From: Magnetococcales bacterium
Lineage (GTDB): Bacteria > Pseudomonadota > Magnetococcia > Magnetococcales > Magnetaquicoccaceae
DNA length: 40,450 nt
Reading direction: 5' to 3'
Assembly (NCBI GenBank): GCA_015231915.1
Contig: JADGAR010000032.1
Location: 1 to 40,450 of the forward strand
The notes beneath the pieces were generated by a model. It saw nothing but the letters and a program-made list of their open reading frames with translations, did no database searches and was not told where the DNA came from. A program made the position numbers and the translations under genes. This document shows positions 1 through 8,792 of the stretch, in pieces (the first letter of the stretch is position 1; the number at the start of each line of letters is the position of its first letter).

Positions 1-42
1 GGGCTTCGCCCTTGGATCCCACCAGGGGGATAATCCCCCTGG
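1..42. repeat. REP-like double hairpin upstream of glmS
   Basis: Two adjacent palindromes are visible. GGGC-TTC-GCCC lies at 1-11, possibly cut by the window edge. A perfect 9-bp stem CCAGGGGGA / TCCCCCTGG lies at 22-30 and 34-42 with a three-base loop. The pair resembles the short GC-rich intergenic palindromes dispersed in many proteobacterial genomes. It could also end transcription from an upstream gene, but no T-run follows it. Only one copy is seen in this window. Confidence 0.45.
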
Positions 43-114
43 ACCCCTAATAATGAAAACCGTGCATGCCAGATTCCACACGGAACACGGTTTAGCAGGA
101 TGAGGGATCAAAAC

Positions 115-1941
115 ATGTGCGGCATTATCGGTGTCATCGGCGAACGTAACGCCACCCCCATCCTGGTGGAAGGACTCAAACGACTCGAATACCGGGGATA
201 CGACTCAGCCGGCATCGCCGTCCTGGCCCGCAACGGGGACCTGCTCATCACCCGCTCCAAAGGCAAATTGATCCACCTGGAAGAAAAACTGGCAACGTCA
301 CCTGTGACCGGCTACGTCGGCATCGGCCATACCCGCTGGGCAACCCACGGCCCCCCCACCGAACAAAATGCCCACCCCCACCTCACACGCCGCACGGCAG
401 TGGTCCATAACGGTATCATCGAAAACTACCAAGAACTGCGCCGGGAACTGCAAAACCAAGGGATTGTATTTGCCTCGGATACCGACACCGAAGTTATTCC
501 ACACCTCATCGACCGGGAACTGGATCAGGGCGTGCCACCCGCAACGGCAGTACGCATGGCCATGCGCCGCCTGCACGGCGCCTTCGCCCTGGGCGTGCTG
601 ATCCGCGACACAAACCTCCTCATCGCAGTACGCCGCGGCTCTCCCCTCATCCTCGGCCTGGGCGACGGAGAAAACTTCATCGCCTCGGATGCCACCCCAC
701 TGGTCCCCTATACCCGCCGCATGGTCTACCTGAACGACGATGACCTGGCAATCCTCACCCAGGAACGGGTTGACATCCTCGATATCAACGGCAATGCCGT
801 CTCACGACCAATCAAAATCTCCCAGGTCAGCGCCGACCTCACCGACAAATGGCCCTATCGCCATTTCATGCAGAAAGAGATTTTCGAACAACCCACAGCC
901 GTTGCGGAAACCCTGAAGGGATTGATCAATCCCTCGGAACAAACCGTGGACCTCCACGAAATGGAAGGCAACATCAATGCGTCACAGGTGGAAGCAGTCA
1001 ATATCATCGCCTGCGGAACCTCCTACCACTCGGGACTGGTCGCAGCCTACTGGCTGGAATCCCTGGCCCACCTGCCGGTCAGCGTCCATATCGCCTCGGA
1101 ATACCGCTACCGGGAACCCCCCTCCCTGCCAGGCGCCATCACCGTGGTGATCTCCCAAAGCGGCGAAACCGCCGATACCCTGGCCGCTCTGCGCTTTGCC
1201 CGCTCCCAGGGGGAGAAAGTCCTGGCCATCGTCAACGTGCCGGAATCCACCATGGCCCGAGAGGCGGACGCAGTCCTCTACACCCAGGCCGGCCCGGAAA
1301 TCGGCGTGGCCTCGACCAAAGCCTTCACCACCCAACTGACCGTGCTGGCCTGCCTGACCCTCTCCCTCGCCCGCGCCAGAGGACGACTGAACCGGGAACA
1401 AGAAACAACATGGGTCGCGGAACTGGTGCGCATCCCGGCCCGCCTGGAACAGGTGCTGCTCCACGACGAGGCGGTGCAACGGATCGCAGGTCACTTCATG
1501 AATGCCAGAGGCTTTCTGTTCATGGGACGCGGCACCTGCTTTCCCATCGCCCTGGAAGGCGCATTGAAATTGAAGGAAATCTCCTACATCCACGCCGAAG
1601 GATACGCAGCCGGCGAAATGAAACATGGCCCCATCGCCCTCATCGACGCCCACCTGCCGGTGGTGGCGGTCGCCCCCAGAGATCCCCTGTTCGACAAACT
1701 TGTCAGCAACCTGGAAGAGGCCCGCGCCCGGGGCGGTCGCCTGGTGGTGATCACCACCGACTCCGACGCCCAACCCCCGTTCCGGGCCGATCATGTCATT
1801 CCCATGCCAGAGTGCGGCGCCCTGGCCGCCCCCATCCTCTACGTCGTGCCCCTGCAACTGCTCGCCTACCACATCGCCACCCTCAAGGGCACAGACGTGG
1901 ACCAACCCCGCAACCTGGCCAAAAGCGTCACCGTGGAATAG
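115..1941 (+). CDS. glmS: glutamine--fructose-6-phosphate aminotransferase (isomerizing)
   Basis: This enzyme makes glucosamine-6-phosphate from fructose-6-phosphate and glutamine, the first step toward UDP-GlcNAc for peptidoglycan and LPS, in the cytosol. The start at 115 gives MCGIIGVIG, placing the class II amidotransferase nucleophile Cys directly after Met. An in-frame ATG at 100 would bury that Cys and is rejected. The N-terminal glutaminase domain contains the RGYDSAG and GHTRWATHG motifs. Two SIS sugar-isomerase domains follow (CGTSYHSG and SQSGETADT, then the GRG and EGALKLKE segments), ending in AKSVTVE. At 608 aa it has the usual family length. An AGGATGAGGG stretch lies upstream. 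No glmS-ribozyme-like structure is seen. A 7-bp inverted repeat (58-64/86-92) lies in the leader. The stop abuts the convergent GGDEF gene with no spacer. Confidence 0.97.
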   Translation: MCGIIGVIGERNATPILVEGLKRLEYRGYDSAGIAVLARNGDLLITRSKGKLIHLEEKLATSPVTGYVGIGHTRWATHGPPTEQNAHPHLTRRTAVVHNGIIENYQELRRELQNQGIVFASDTDTEVIPHLIDRELDQGVPPATAVRMAMRRLHGAFALGVLIRDTNLLIAVRRGSPLILGLGDGENFIASDATPLVPYTRRMVYLNDDDLAILTQERVDILDINGNAVSRPIKISQVSADLTDKWPYRHFMQKEIFEQPTAVAETLKGLINPSEQTVDLHEMEGNINASQVEAVNIIACGTSYHSGLVAAYWLESLAHLPVSVHIASEYRYREPPSLPGAITVVISQSGETADTLAALRFARSQGEKVLAIVNVPESTMAREADAVLYTQAGPEIGVASTKAFTTQLTVLACLTLSLARARGRLNREQETTWVAELVRIPARLEQVLLHDEAVQRIAGHFMNARGFLFMGRGTCFPIALEGALKLKEISYIHAEGYAAGEMKHGPIALIDAHLPVVAVAPRDPLFDKLVSNLEEARARGGRLVVITTDSDAQPPFRADHVIPMPECGALAAPILYVVPLQLLAYHIATLKGTDVDQPRNLAKSVTVE

Positions 1942-3729
1942 TTACAGACGTACCACCTTGTTGCGCCCCGTGGACTTGGCCCGATACAAGGCCATGTCCG
2001 CCCGCTCCATCGCCTTCTCCATGGCCTCCCCAACCTGACGGCAGGCAATGCCGCAACTGATGGTCACGGTGCGCTCTGCCATGGGAGGGGCGAAACGCTG
2101 CCGCGCTACCCGCTCACGAATCCGCTCCGCCACATCGATGGCGATTTCATCTGGCGTTGCCATGAGAAACAGAAAAAATTCCTCCCCGCCCAGGCGTACC
2201 GGAATGTCCTCGTTGCGCACCCCTTCGGCCAGAATCCGCGCCACGATGCGCAACACTTCATCCCCCCTGGCATGCCCGTAAGTATCGTTGATCGATTTGA
2301 AATGATCGATGTCAAAGGCCAGAACCGTGATGGAGGCAGCAGGATCCCGGTCGTGAATGCGGCACAGACGGGCAAGGGCCTCGTGCATGTAATAACGGGT
2401 GTAAAGATTCGTGAGAGGATCGCGGATGGAACGTTCGTAGTTCCTTTTTTGCTCAATTTCCATGATTCGGAGAATGATCTCCCGCTCCAAGGCCACTCCC
2501 AGCGGGATGCTCAATTGCGTCAGGATGTGGGCCATCTCGTCATCCATGGTCAGCGTTCCGGTCAGCCGGAAGAGAACCACGGCCTGCACCAGATCGTTGT
2601 GCGGCGCGAAGAGGGGCAGCACCAGCCCCTGGGCGATCTCCACGTTTCCGGAGATGCCGGGGATGGCAGGATAGGGGGTGATGAGATAGGGACCGGCATG
2701 ATTCCGTTGCCAGTGGTCGCGATGCATCCCCAGAAACGCCCGGCACTCCGGGGGAGGCGCGGCGATGACGCCATGAAAACCGTTTTCCGGGGCCAGGTGC
2801 AACGTCTCCCCGGTTTCGGTCAGGGCAAAGAACTCCAGATCGATGACCGGAATCAGGGGCTTCGCCAGTTCCAGAATGCGGCTGGCAACCTCGCTGAAAT
2901 CCCGATGGATGACCAGCGAATGCAACATCTCCCGCAACATGCGGTTGAGATTGGAAAGACGCTGGTAGTCGGAATTGGTGCGCGTGAGCAAAAACAGCCC
3001 GCATTCGAGATTCTTGAGCGCCTGAAAAACCGTGTCGATCAGAGGCGGCTGCAGGATGGAGCCATGCTGGGGCGCGATGAGACGCAACGGCAGGCTTTCC
3101 AGATGGCTCAAGCCGTGCCGCAGAATCTCCTGGCTGGGCATGTAATGTTCATGAAAGGTCCGGATTCCCTCCAGGACGGTCTCATCACGGGCGAAAAGGG
3201 GGGTGTCGTGGGCGAGAGCGCCGAAAAGGTCGCTGGAAAACAGGGTCCCGGTGGCAGGATCGAAGGTGCAAAAGGCCCCGCTGAAATGCAGGTACGGCGT
3301 GAAGACAAATTGCAACTCCCGCCCGCCGAGATCCAGACGCCAGTTGCGTTGCTCGACACAGGCGAGGGGAAGGCGCTGCAGCGCCAGGTGCTTGAGCAGG
3401 GCATTGGCCCGCCAGTGGCTGAGGACCACGGCGTCCGCACGGGTCACGAGCTGGTCGAGCTGTGGAAGAATGCCGGTGATGTCCGGATCCTGATGGTGAC
3501 AGATGAAATAGCGAATGCGCTCCAGGGGGATGACCTCCCGGATCTTGCGCAGGGTGGTGTCGAAGGTGAGCGCGGAACCGGGATCCAACAGCACCGATTG
3601 ATCGCCGTGCTCGATCAGATAGCTGTGGCATTGAAAGGGGTCATCTGGAAAGTGGTGCCCAACCCACCAGATGCGCCAGGCAATCTCGATGGCATGTTCA
3701 AGGTCCGGTTGCGTCGTTGCGTGGGACAT
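1942..3729 (-). CDS. diguanylate cyclase with N-terminal ODP (flavodiiron-like) and GAF domains
   Basis: Three modules are visible in 595 aa. Residues 20-230 are a metallo-beta-lactamase/ODP domain with a near-complete diiron ligand set: H79, D81 (usually Glu) and D83 in HQDPD, then H148, D167 in LFSSDLFG and H222 in APQHG. The His that normally follows D83 is Ile. Residues about 250-420 look like a GAF domain. Residues about 430-595 are GGDEF, with an intact GGEEF active site and an RxxD inhibitory site (RNED) five residues before it. Known ODP proteins bind non-haem iron and oxygen, so oxygen- or redox-controlled c-di-GMP synthesis is a sound inference. There is no signal peptide or membrane segment, so it is cytosolic. 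It is last in the minus-strand run after tsaC, with a 36-nt gap. Confidence 0.88.
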   Translation of the reverse strand: MSHATTQPDLEHAIEIAWRIWWVGHHFPDDPFQCHSYLIEHGDQSVLLDPGSALTFDTTLRKIREVIPLERIRYFICHHQDPDITGILPQLDQLVTRADAVVLSHWRANALLKHLALQRLPLACVEQRNWRLDLGGRELQFVFTPYLHFSGAFCTFDPATGTLFSSDLFGALAHDTPLFARDETVLEGIRTFHEHYMPSQEILRHGLSHLESLPLRLIAPQHGSILQPPLIDTVFQALKNLECGLFLLTRTNSDYQRLSNLNRMLREMLHSLVIHRDFSEVASRILELAKPLIPVIDLEFFALTETGETLHLAPENGFHGVIAAPPPECRAFLGMHRDHWQRNHAGPYLITPYPAIPGISGNVEIAQGLVLPLFAPHNDLVQAVVLFRLTGTLTMDDEMAHILTQLSIPLGVALEREIILRIMEIEQKRNYERSIRDPLTNLYTRYYMHEALARLCRIHDRDPAASITVLAFDIDHFKSINDTYGHARGDEVLRIVARILAEGVRNEDIPVRLGGEEFFLFLMATPDEIAIDVAERIRERVARQRFAPPMAERTVTISCGIACRQVGEAMEKAMERADMALYRAKSTGRNKVVRL

Positions 3730-3765
3730 GGCTGGGCCTCGCTTCGGTTCGGGGATGTCAGGGTG

Positions 3766-4353
3766 TCATGCCAGAGGCACTCGCAGCGCTTCCGTCGGGA
3801 TGGCGCCCGCGCGCAACAGGGTGACCCGTTCCCCCTCGACCCGCAGCAGGGTGGAAGGGAGTCCATCCGGTCGGATGGGACCGTCGATGACCAGCAGTTC
3901 CTCTTCCGGCCAGAGGGCGCGCACATCCTCGGCGCGGGTAGGGGTGGGCTGGCCGGAACGGTTGGCGCTGGTGGAGACCAGAGGTCGTTGCCACAGGGCC
4001 ATCAGGGCCATCACCTGCGGGGCGGAAGAGACCCGCGCGGCAATGAAGCCGGTTCCCCCCGTCAAACAGGCTGCCAGATGCGACCGGGCAGGAAGCGCCA
4101 GGGTCAACGGCCCTGGCCAGAAACGCTCCATGAGGTCGCGCGCCACCGGGGAGGGGGGCAGGATCAACGGTTCCAGCCGTTCCAGATCCGGGACCAGCAG
4201 GATCAAACCCTTCGCCGGCGGGCGCCCCTTCATGGCCAGCAGACGCGCCATGGCCCCAGGATGATCCGGGTCGATCGACAGGCCGAAGAGGGTCTCCGTG
4301 GCCAGGGCGATCACCTCGCCCCGGCACAGGGCATCCACGGCAGCTCGTGACAC
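3766..4353 (-). CDS. tsaC: L-threonylcarbamoyladenylate synthase (Sua5/YrdC/TsaC family)
   Basis: This enzyme makes threonylcarbamoyl-AMP from threonine, bicarbonate and ATP for the universal t6A37 modification of ANN-decoding tRNAs. The 195-aa product is a single YrdC domain without the extra Sua5 C-terminal domain. Family marks visible are the N-terminal TETLFGL segment, the KGRP nucleotide-binding motif near residue 42, the FWPGPLTL segment and the STSANRSG (SxN) motif. It starts 6 nt after the purE stop, so it is probably co-transcribed with purD and purE. The short form favours the TsaC name over Sua5. Confidence 0.92.
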   Translation of the reverse strand: MSRAAVDALCRGEVIALATETLFGLSIDPDHPGAMARLLAMKGRPPAKGLILLVPDLERLEPLILPPSPVARDLMERFWPGPLTLALPARSHLAACLTGGTGFIAARVSSAPQVMALMALWQRPLVSTSANRSGQPTPTRAEDVRALWPEEELLVIDGPIRPDGLPSTLLRVEGERVTLLRAGAIPTEALRVPLA

Positions 4354-4359
4354 GGCGGA

Positions 4360-4869
4360 TCAGATCTCCCTCTGTTGCAGCCGCTCGTTCTTGAGGAGCA
4401 CCTCTTCCGCCATCCTGGCCTTGTATTGCACCAGTTTTTCTTGCAGGTTGGCATCCTGCAAGGCCAGGATGCGCAGGGCGAACAGGGCGCCGTTTTTCGC
4501 CCCGGCCTTGCCAATGGCCATGGTGGCCACCGGAATGCCCCCCGGCATCTGCACGGTGGCCAGCAGGGCATCCATTCCCTGGAGTTCCGTGGCGGCCAAA
4601 GGGACGCCGATCACCGGCAAATTGGAGGTCGCGGCCACCACCCCGGCCAGATGCGCCGCCGCCCCGGCCCCGACGATCAGAATGCGCACCCCGCGACTTT
4701 GCGCCGATGACGCATACGCGTGGGTGCGTTCCGGCGTGCGGTGCGCCGAGGTGACCAGCATCTCGAAGGAAACATTGAACTCCTTGAGAACCTTGCCGGC
4801 CTCCTTCATCACCTCCCAGTCCGAATCGGACCCCATGAGGATCCCCACCAGGGGTGCGTCATTGATCAT
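4360..4869 (-). CDS. purE: N5-carboxyaminoimidazole ribonucleotide mutase
   Basis: Class I PurE converts N5-CAIR to CAIR in purine synthesis and forms cytosolic octamers. The 169-aa product shows the N-terminal GILMGSDSDW motif, the SAHRTP catalytic loop with its His, and the GAGAAAHLAG and MPGGIPVATMAIG segments. Class I PurE normally needs PurK; no purK is adjacent and it is not in this window. purD lies 11 nt upstream and tsaC 6 nt downstream on the same strand, suggesting one transcript. Length and motifs are typical. Confidence 0.96.
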   Translation of the reverse strand: MINDAPLVGILMGSDSDWEVMKEAGKVLKEFNVSFEMLVTSAHRTPERTHAYASSAQSRGVRILIVGAGAAAHLAGVVAATSNLPVIGVPLAATELQGMDALLATVQMPGGIPVATMAIGKAGAKNGALFALRILALQDANLQEKLVQYKARMAEEVLLKNERLQQREI

Positions 4870-4880
4870 GGTTGTTTCTC

Positions 4881-6155
4881 CTAGGCCACGGCCCGATATC
4901 CGATGTCCCGGCGGAATTGAGCGCCCTCCCAGGCGATCCGCTCCACCGCCTCATAGGCCCGGCGTTGCGCCTCGGCAACCCCGTGCCCCAACGCCGTGAC
5001 CCCCAGAACCCGTCCCCCGGAGGTCACGACCACGCCGTTCTCTTCGCGGGTTCCGGCATGAAACACCTGCACGTCCGGCAGCAGCGCGGCAGCTTCCAGA
5101 CCGGTGATCGCATCCCCCTTCGGCGAGGATCCCGGATAGCCGCGAGCGGCCATCACCACGCACAGCGCCGCACGTTCGTCCCATTCCACCTGCATCCCCT
5201 CCAGAGAGCCATTGGCGCAGGCCAGCAAGAACGGCATGATATCGGATTGCATCCGCATGAGCAAAGGTTGGCATTCCGGGTCGCCGAAGCGCACGTTGAA
5301 TTCCAGGACACGCAACGCCTCGCCATCGATCATCAGGCCGGCATAGAGAATGCCCCGGTAGGGATATCCTTCCGCCGCCATGGCACGCACCGTGGGCAGC
5401 AGAATCTCCTCCACCGCGCGTCGGGTCAAGGCCGGGGTCAGGCAGGGGGCCGGAGAGTAGGCCCCCATCCCCCCGGTATTGGGACCGCGATCCCCGTCGA
5501 AGATCGCCTTGTGATCCTGGGCGCCCGCCAGGGGCACCACCCGTTCCCCGTCCACGAAAGCAAGCAGCGACGCCTCCTCGCCGCGCAGAAAACCCTCCAC
5601 CACCACCTCGTCGCCAGCCGTGCCGAACTCCCGTTGCACCATGATCCGTTCCACCGCCTCCATGGCTTCCTCCAGGGTGGCGCAAACGATTGCTCCCTTG
5701 CCGGCGGCCAGTCCGGAGGTCTTGACGACGATGGGCGCTCCCTGCGTTCGGATCCAGGCACGAGCCGCCTCCGCATCGCGAAAGGTCCGATAAGGTGCGG
5801 TGGGAATGGCATGCCGGGCCAAAAGATCCTTCATGAAGACCTTCGAGCCTTCCAGGGCCGCCGCCGCCCGCGACGGGCCGAACACCGCAATGCCCCTGGC
5901 CCGCAGGGCGTCGGAGAGTCCCAAAGTCAAAGGGGTTTCCGGTCCCACCACCACCAGATCCACCCGGTGTTCGTCGGCAAAATGGGTCAACGCCTCCACC
6001 TCCTCGACCCCGATCGGCACGCATTCGGCCAATGCCTTTATGCCCGGATTCCCCGGCGCGCACCACAAACGGCTCACCAGCGGGGAGCGGGCGATCTTCC
6101 AGGCCAGGGCGTGTTCCCGTCCGCCACCACCGATCAGCAATACCTTCATACCCAT
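4881..6155 (-). CDS. purD: phosphoribosylamine--glycine ligase (GAR synthetase)
   Basis: PurD joins phosphoribosylamine and glycine with ATP to form GAR in purine synthesis. The N-terminal Rossmann segment is KVLLIGGGGREHALAW. It is followed by the ATP-grasp part (KTSGLAAGKG, about residues 140-150) and the GDPECQPLL motif. AAGGAG lies 7 nt before the ATG at 6155, giving MGMKVLL and 424 aa. The ATG at 6149 (MKVLL) is also possible, while the further upstream start at 6179 adds residues unlike the family. This is the first gene of the purD-purE-tsaC run and is transcribed away from the histidine kinase at 6284 across a roughly 130-bp divergent region. Confidence 0.95.
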   Translation of the reverse strand: MGMKVLLIGGGGREHALAWKIARSPLVSRLWCAPGNPGIKALAECVPIGVEEVEALTHFADEHRVDLVVVGPETPLTLGLSDALRARGIAVFGPSRAAAALEGSKVFMKDLLARHAIPTAPYRTFRDAEAARAWIRTQGAPIVVKTSGLAAGKGAIVCATLEEAMEAVERIMVQREFGTAGDEVVVEGFLRGEEASLLAFVDGERVVPLAGAQDHKAIFDGDRGPNTGGMGAYSPAPCLTPALTRRAVEEILLPTVRAMAAEGYPYRGILYAGLMIDGEALRVLEFNVRFGDPECQPLLMRMQSDIMPFLLACANGSLEGMQVEWDERAALCVVMAARGYPGSSPKGDAITGLEAAALLPDVQVFHAGTREENGVVVTSGGRVLGVTALGHGVAEAQRRAYEAVERIAWEGAQFRRDIGYRAVA

Positions 6156-6283
6156 GCGCGTACTCCTTGTTGCAACCAAGATCTCATTTCACTGGACGAC
6201 CCGTTTCGATTAATGCAAAACTGTGCGCGCAAGTCCAGTGTTTCAATGGCCATGACGTTTTTTCGCTCAGGATCGGACCAGAC

Positions 6284-7699
6284 ATGCGCATCCGCAAGTG
6301 GCTGATCGGTTTTCCCCAACTGGGGATCTTCTGGCTGGTGGTGATCCCGATCCTGATCGCCATCGACAAGATCACCATTTTCGAAACCTTCATCCACTGG
6401 GCGCGGCAACACAATGTCTGGTATCTGGGCAAGCTGGTCTCCGTCCTGATCCTTTCGCTGCTGCCGTTTCTGGTTTATCTTTCCTACTGGCTGTACCGCA
6501 TGAACAAAACCTTGCGGGAAAACGTCACCACCATTGCCCGGCTCAACCAGCGCAATGACTGGCTGGCCTCGGCGGTGCGGCAGAGCGCGGATATGATCCT
6601 GATCACCGACGACCTCGGGATCGTCCGCTACGTCAATCCCGCGTTCGAGGCCCTCTCCGGCTACACCGAGGGGGAGGTGATCGGCCATGACGCCGGATTC
6701 CTGCGCAACAATCAGCACCCCCCGGCCTTCTATGACCGCATGGTCCAACGGCTGCAATCCGGGGAGAGCTGGCAAAACCGTTTCGTGACCCGGCGCAAGG
6801 ACGGCTCCACCATGCATCTGGACCTGACGATTTCCCCCATCCGGAACCGGATGGGGCGGGTCACCCACTTCGTCGGCGCGGGCCGGGATGTCACCCGCGA
6901 GGAGGAACTGGGCTGGCAGTTGCGCAAATCCCAGCGCATGGAGTCCATCGGGGTGCTGGCCGGGGGGATTGCTCATGATTTCAATAATATCATGACCGCG
7001 ATCCACTCCTATGCGGAGTTGGTCCTCGATGACGTGGAGACCAACAGCCAGGCCCACCACAACCTCAACGAGATCCTGGTGGCCGTGGTGCGGGCCAAGG
7101 AGGTGGTCAAGGGATTGTTGACCTTCAGCCGGCGGGACGAGGGGGAGCGGGCGCCCATCCTGCTGGGGCCGGTGCTCCGGGAGGCGATGAAGCTGTTGGA
7201 TATCATGGCCCCGGACAGCGTGCGGGTCAACGTGCGGGTGGCCGGGGACGAGTGGCCGGTGCGGGCCGATTCCACCCGCATCTACCAGGTGATCATGAAC
7301 CTGGGCAACAACGCGGCCCAGGCCATGTGGGAAAAGGGGGGCGTTCTGGAGGTGGAACTTTGCCGGGTGCTGGTGGACGAGGAGTGGATCGCCGGCAGCG
7401 TCCCGTTGGCGGGCATGGAAAGCGGCTGGTACATGCGGCTCATGGTGAAGGATACGGGGGTGGGGATCGAACCGGAGGTGCTGGAGCGCATTTTCGAGCC
7501 GTTTTTCACCACACGTGGCCTGGGCAAGGGGAGCGGGTTGGGGTTGTCGGTGGTCCATGGCATCGTGCAGGGCCACGACGGGCGGATCGTCGTGGAGAGC
7601 GAGGTGGGCAGGGGCAGCACTTTTTGGGTCTATTTTCCGGCGGTTCGGCCTTCGAGCGGGAGTGGGGATCATGCAACGGATTTTGATCATCGACGATGA
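6284..7699 (+). CDS. membrane-bound PAS-domain sensor histidine kinase
   Basis: The 471-aa kinase has two predicted membrane spans (about residues 11-29 and 48-70), a PAS domain (about 91-205, with the NPAFEALSGYTEGEVIG segment) and a transmitter. The transmitter H-box GGIAHDFNNIM has phospho-acceptor H231, followed by N-box NLGNNAAQAM, G1 DTGVGIEPE, F-box FEPFFTTRGLG and G2 GSGLGLSVV. The start at 6284 (MRIRKW) directly precedes the first membrane span; the longer upstream frame runs into purD antisense and is rejected. The 3' end overlaps the response regulator by 29 nt, so the two are translationally linked and are probably cognate partners. The ligand is unknown. Confidence 0.9.
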   Translation: MRIRKWLIGFPQLGIFWLVVIPILIAIDKITIFETFIHWARQHNVWYLGKLVSVLILSLLPFLVYLSYWLYRMNKTLRENVTTIARLNQRNDWLASAVRQSADMILITDDLGIVRYVNPAFEALSGYTEGEVIGHDAGFLRNNQHPPAFYDRMVQRLQSGESWQNRFVTRRKDGSTMHLDLTISPIRNRMGRVTHFVGAGRDVTREEELGWQLRKSQRMESIGVLAGGIAHDFNNIMTAIHSYAELVLDDVETNSQAHHNLNEILVAVVRAKEVVKGLLTFSRRDEGERAPILLGPVLREAMKLLDIMAPDSVRVNVRVAGDEWPVRADSTRIYQVIMNLGNNAAQAMWEKGGVLEVELCRVLVDEEWIAGSVPLAGMESGWYMRLMVKDTGVGIEPEVLERIFEPFFTTRGLGKGSGLGLSVVHGIVQGHDGRIVVESEVGRGSTFWVYFPAVRPSSGSGDHATDFDHRR

Positions 7700-8048
7700 A
7701 CGGCAGGTGCGGGATGTTTTGCAGCAGATTCTGGATCGGGCCGGCTATCAAACCGAGGTGGCCGAGGACGGGGAGGAGGGGTTGCGCCGTTTTCGCGAGC
7801 AGCCCGCCGATCTGGTGATCACCGACATCCTCATGCCCGGCAAGGACGGCCTGGAGACCATCGAGGAGATGGTGCGGGATCACCCCGGTCTGCCGATCAT
7901 CGCCATCTCGGGCGGCGGTCCCGGCGAGAAGGCCCAATTCGCCCTGGAGACCGCGCAGGTGTGCGGGGCCGGGCGCATCCTGGCCAAGCCCTTTTCCCGC
8001 CAGGAGATCCTGGCCATGGTGCGGGATGCCCTGGCGGGGGCGTCATGA
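7671..8048 (+). CDS. single-domain response regulator (CheY-like receiver)
   Basis: This is a 125-aa stand-alone receiver with acidic pocket D8/D9, phospho-acceptor D52 in ITDILMPG, switch residue S80 and K106 in LAKPF. There is no output domain, so it presumably acts by protein-protein contact or in a phosphorelay. It starts inside the 3' end of the PAS kinase gene (29-nt overlap), making that kinase its likely donor. Its TGA overlaps the stop of the convergent glycosyltransferase gene in the shared sequence TCATGA. Confidence 0.93.
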   Translation: MQRILIIDDERQVRDVLQQILDRAGYQTEVAEDGEEGLRRFREQPADLVITDILMPGKDGLETIEEMVRDHPGLPIIAISGGGPGEKAQFALETAQVCGAGRILAKPFSRQEILAMVRDALAGAS

Positions 8049-8792
8049 AGGGGGAGGGGCCTTTTCCAGGGTTTTTGCGTACTTGGTAAAACTGTTCATG
8101 CAGCCGATCAGGATATGGATCAGGCCAGGGGTCCCGTCCAGAAAGCCCAGGCGCAGGCAATAGAACTTGACGAAGCGAAACAGCGGGCTGAAGAGCATCC
8201 GCGCCGCGCCGGGCCGTTTGCCGCAGGCGGCCAGCCGTTCGGCCTGCAGGGAGGTGTAGCGGTTCTGCTTGGCCAGGTAGGACTCCAGGGTTTGCGCCGA
8301 TTCGTGGAGCAGGTCGCCGGTCAGGGTGCCGACCGGGACGGAGGCGGTCACCCCTTCGTGGATGGGATCGTCGCTCCAGCGGGCGTGGCCGCGATGAAAA
8401 AGGCGCAACTGCCAATCCGGATAACCCTCGCCGTGGCGCAACCAGCGGCCCAGGAAACGGTTGCAGCGGGGAAAACGGTAAGCCAAATGGCGAGGGGAGC
8501 GGAGTTCTTGTTGCATCTGCTCCTGCAGGGGTGGACTCAGGCGCTCGTCGGCGTCCAGGCAGAGCACCCAGTCGTTGCTGGCCAGGGAGACGGCCAATTG
8601 CTTCTGCCTGCCATAGCCCAGCCATTCCTGGTGGATGACCCGCGCCCCCCGTGCCTGCGCCAGCGCAACGGTGGCGTCCCGGCTGCCGGAGTCCACGATC
8701 AGGATTTCCGCAGCGAAGGGCACGGAGTCCAGACAGGCGGGCAGCCGGTCGGCTTCGTCCTGGGTGATGACGACCAGGGAGAGCGGGATCAT
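8043..8792 (-). CDS. family 2 glycosyltransferase, WaaE/KdtX-like
   Basis: This 249-aa GT-A fold glycosyltransferase has N-terminal PLSLVVITQDEADRL, the nucleotide-sugar site LIVDSGSRDAT and the LCLDADERL (DxD) metal site near residue 90. A C-terminal part rich in aromatic residues follows. The architecture matches the WaaE/KdtX group that adds glucose to LPS inner-core heptose. The exact sugar cannot be read from sequence. Its ATG overlaps the waaC stop by four bases (ATGA), so it is the last gene of the lpxL-like-waaC-GT2 operon. The C-terminal hydrophobic stretch suggests association with the inner membrane. Confidence 0.88.
   Translation of the reverse strand: MIPLSLVVITQDEADRLPACLDSVPFAAEILIVDSGSRDATVALAQARGARVIHQEWLGYGRQKQLAVSLASNDWVLCLDADERLSPPLQEQMQQELRSPRHLAYRFPRCNRFLGRWLRHGEGYPDWQLRLFHRGHARWSDDPIHEGVTASVPVGTLTGDLLHESAQTLESYLAKQNRYTSLQAERLAACGKRPGAARMLFSPLFRFVKFYCLRLGFLDGTPGLIHILIGCMNSFTKYAKTLEKAPPPS

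Noticed and set aside
1-114. glmS ribozyme or GlmZ-type leader
   Set aside because: The leader is short and shows only simple hairpins. None of the ribozyme core pairing can be traced, and the class is mostly in Gram-positive bacteria.
2272-4350. 692-codon plus-strand open frame opposite GGDEF and tsaC
   Set aside because: It is antisense to two well-recognised genes, spans their boundary and has no domain signature. This is a GC-rich shadow frame.
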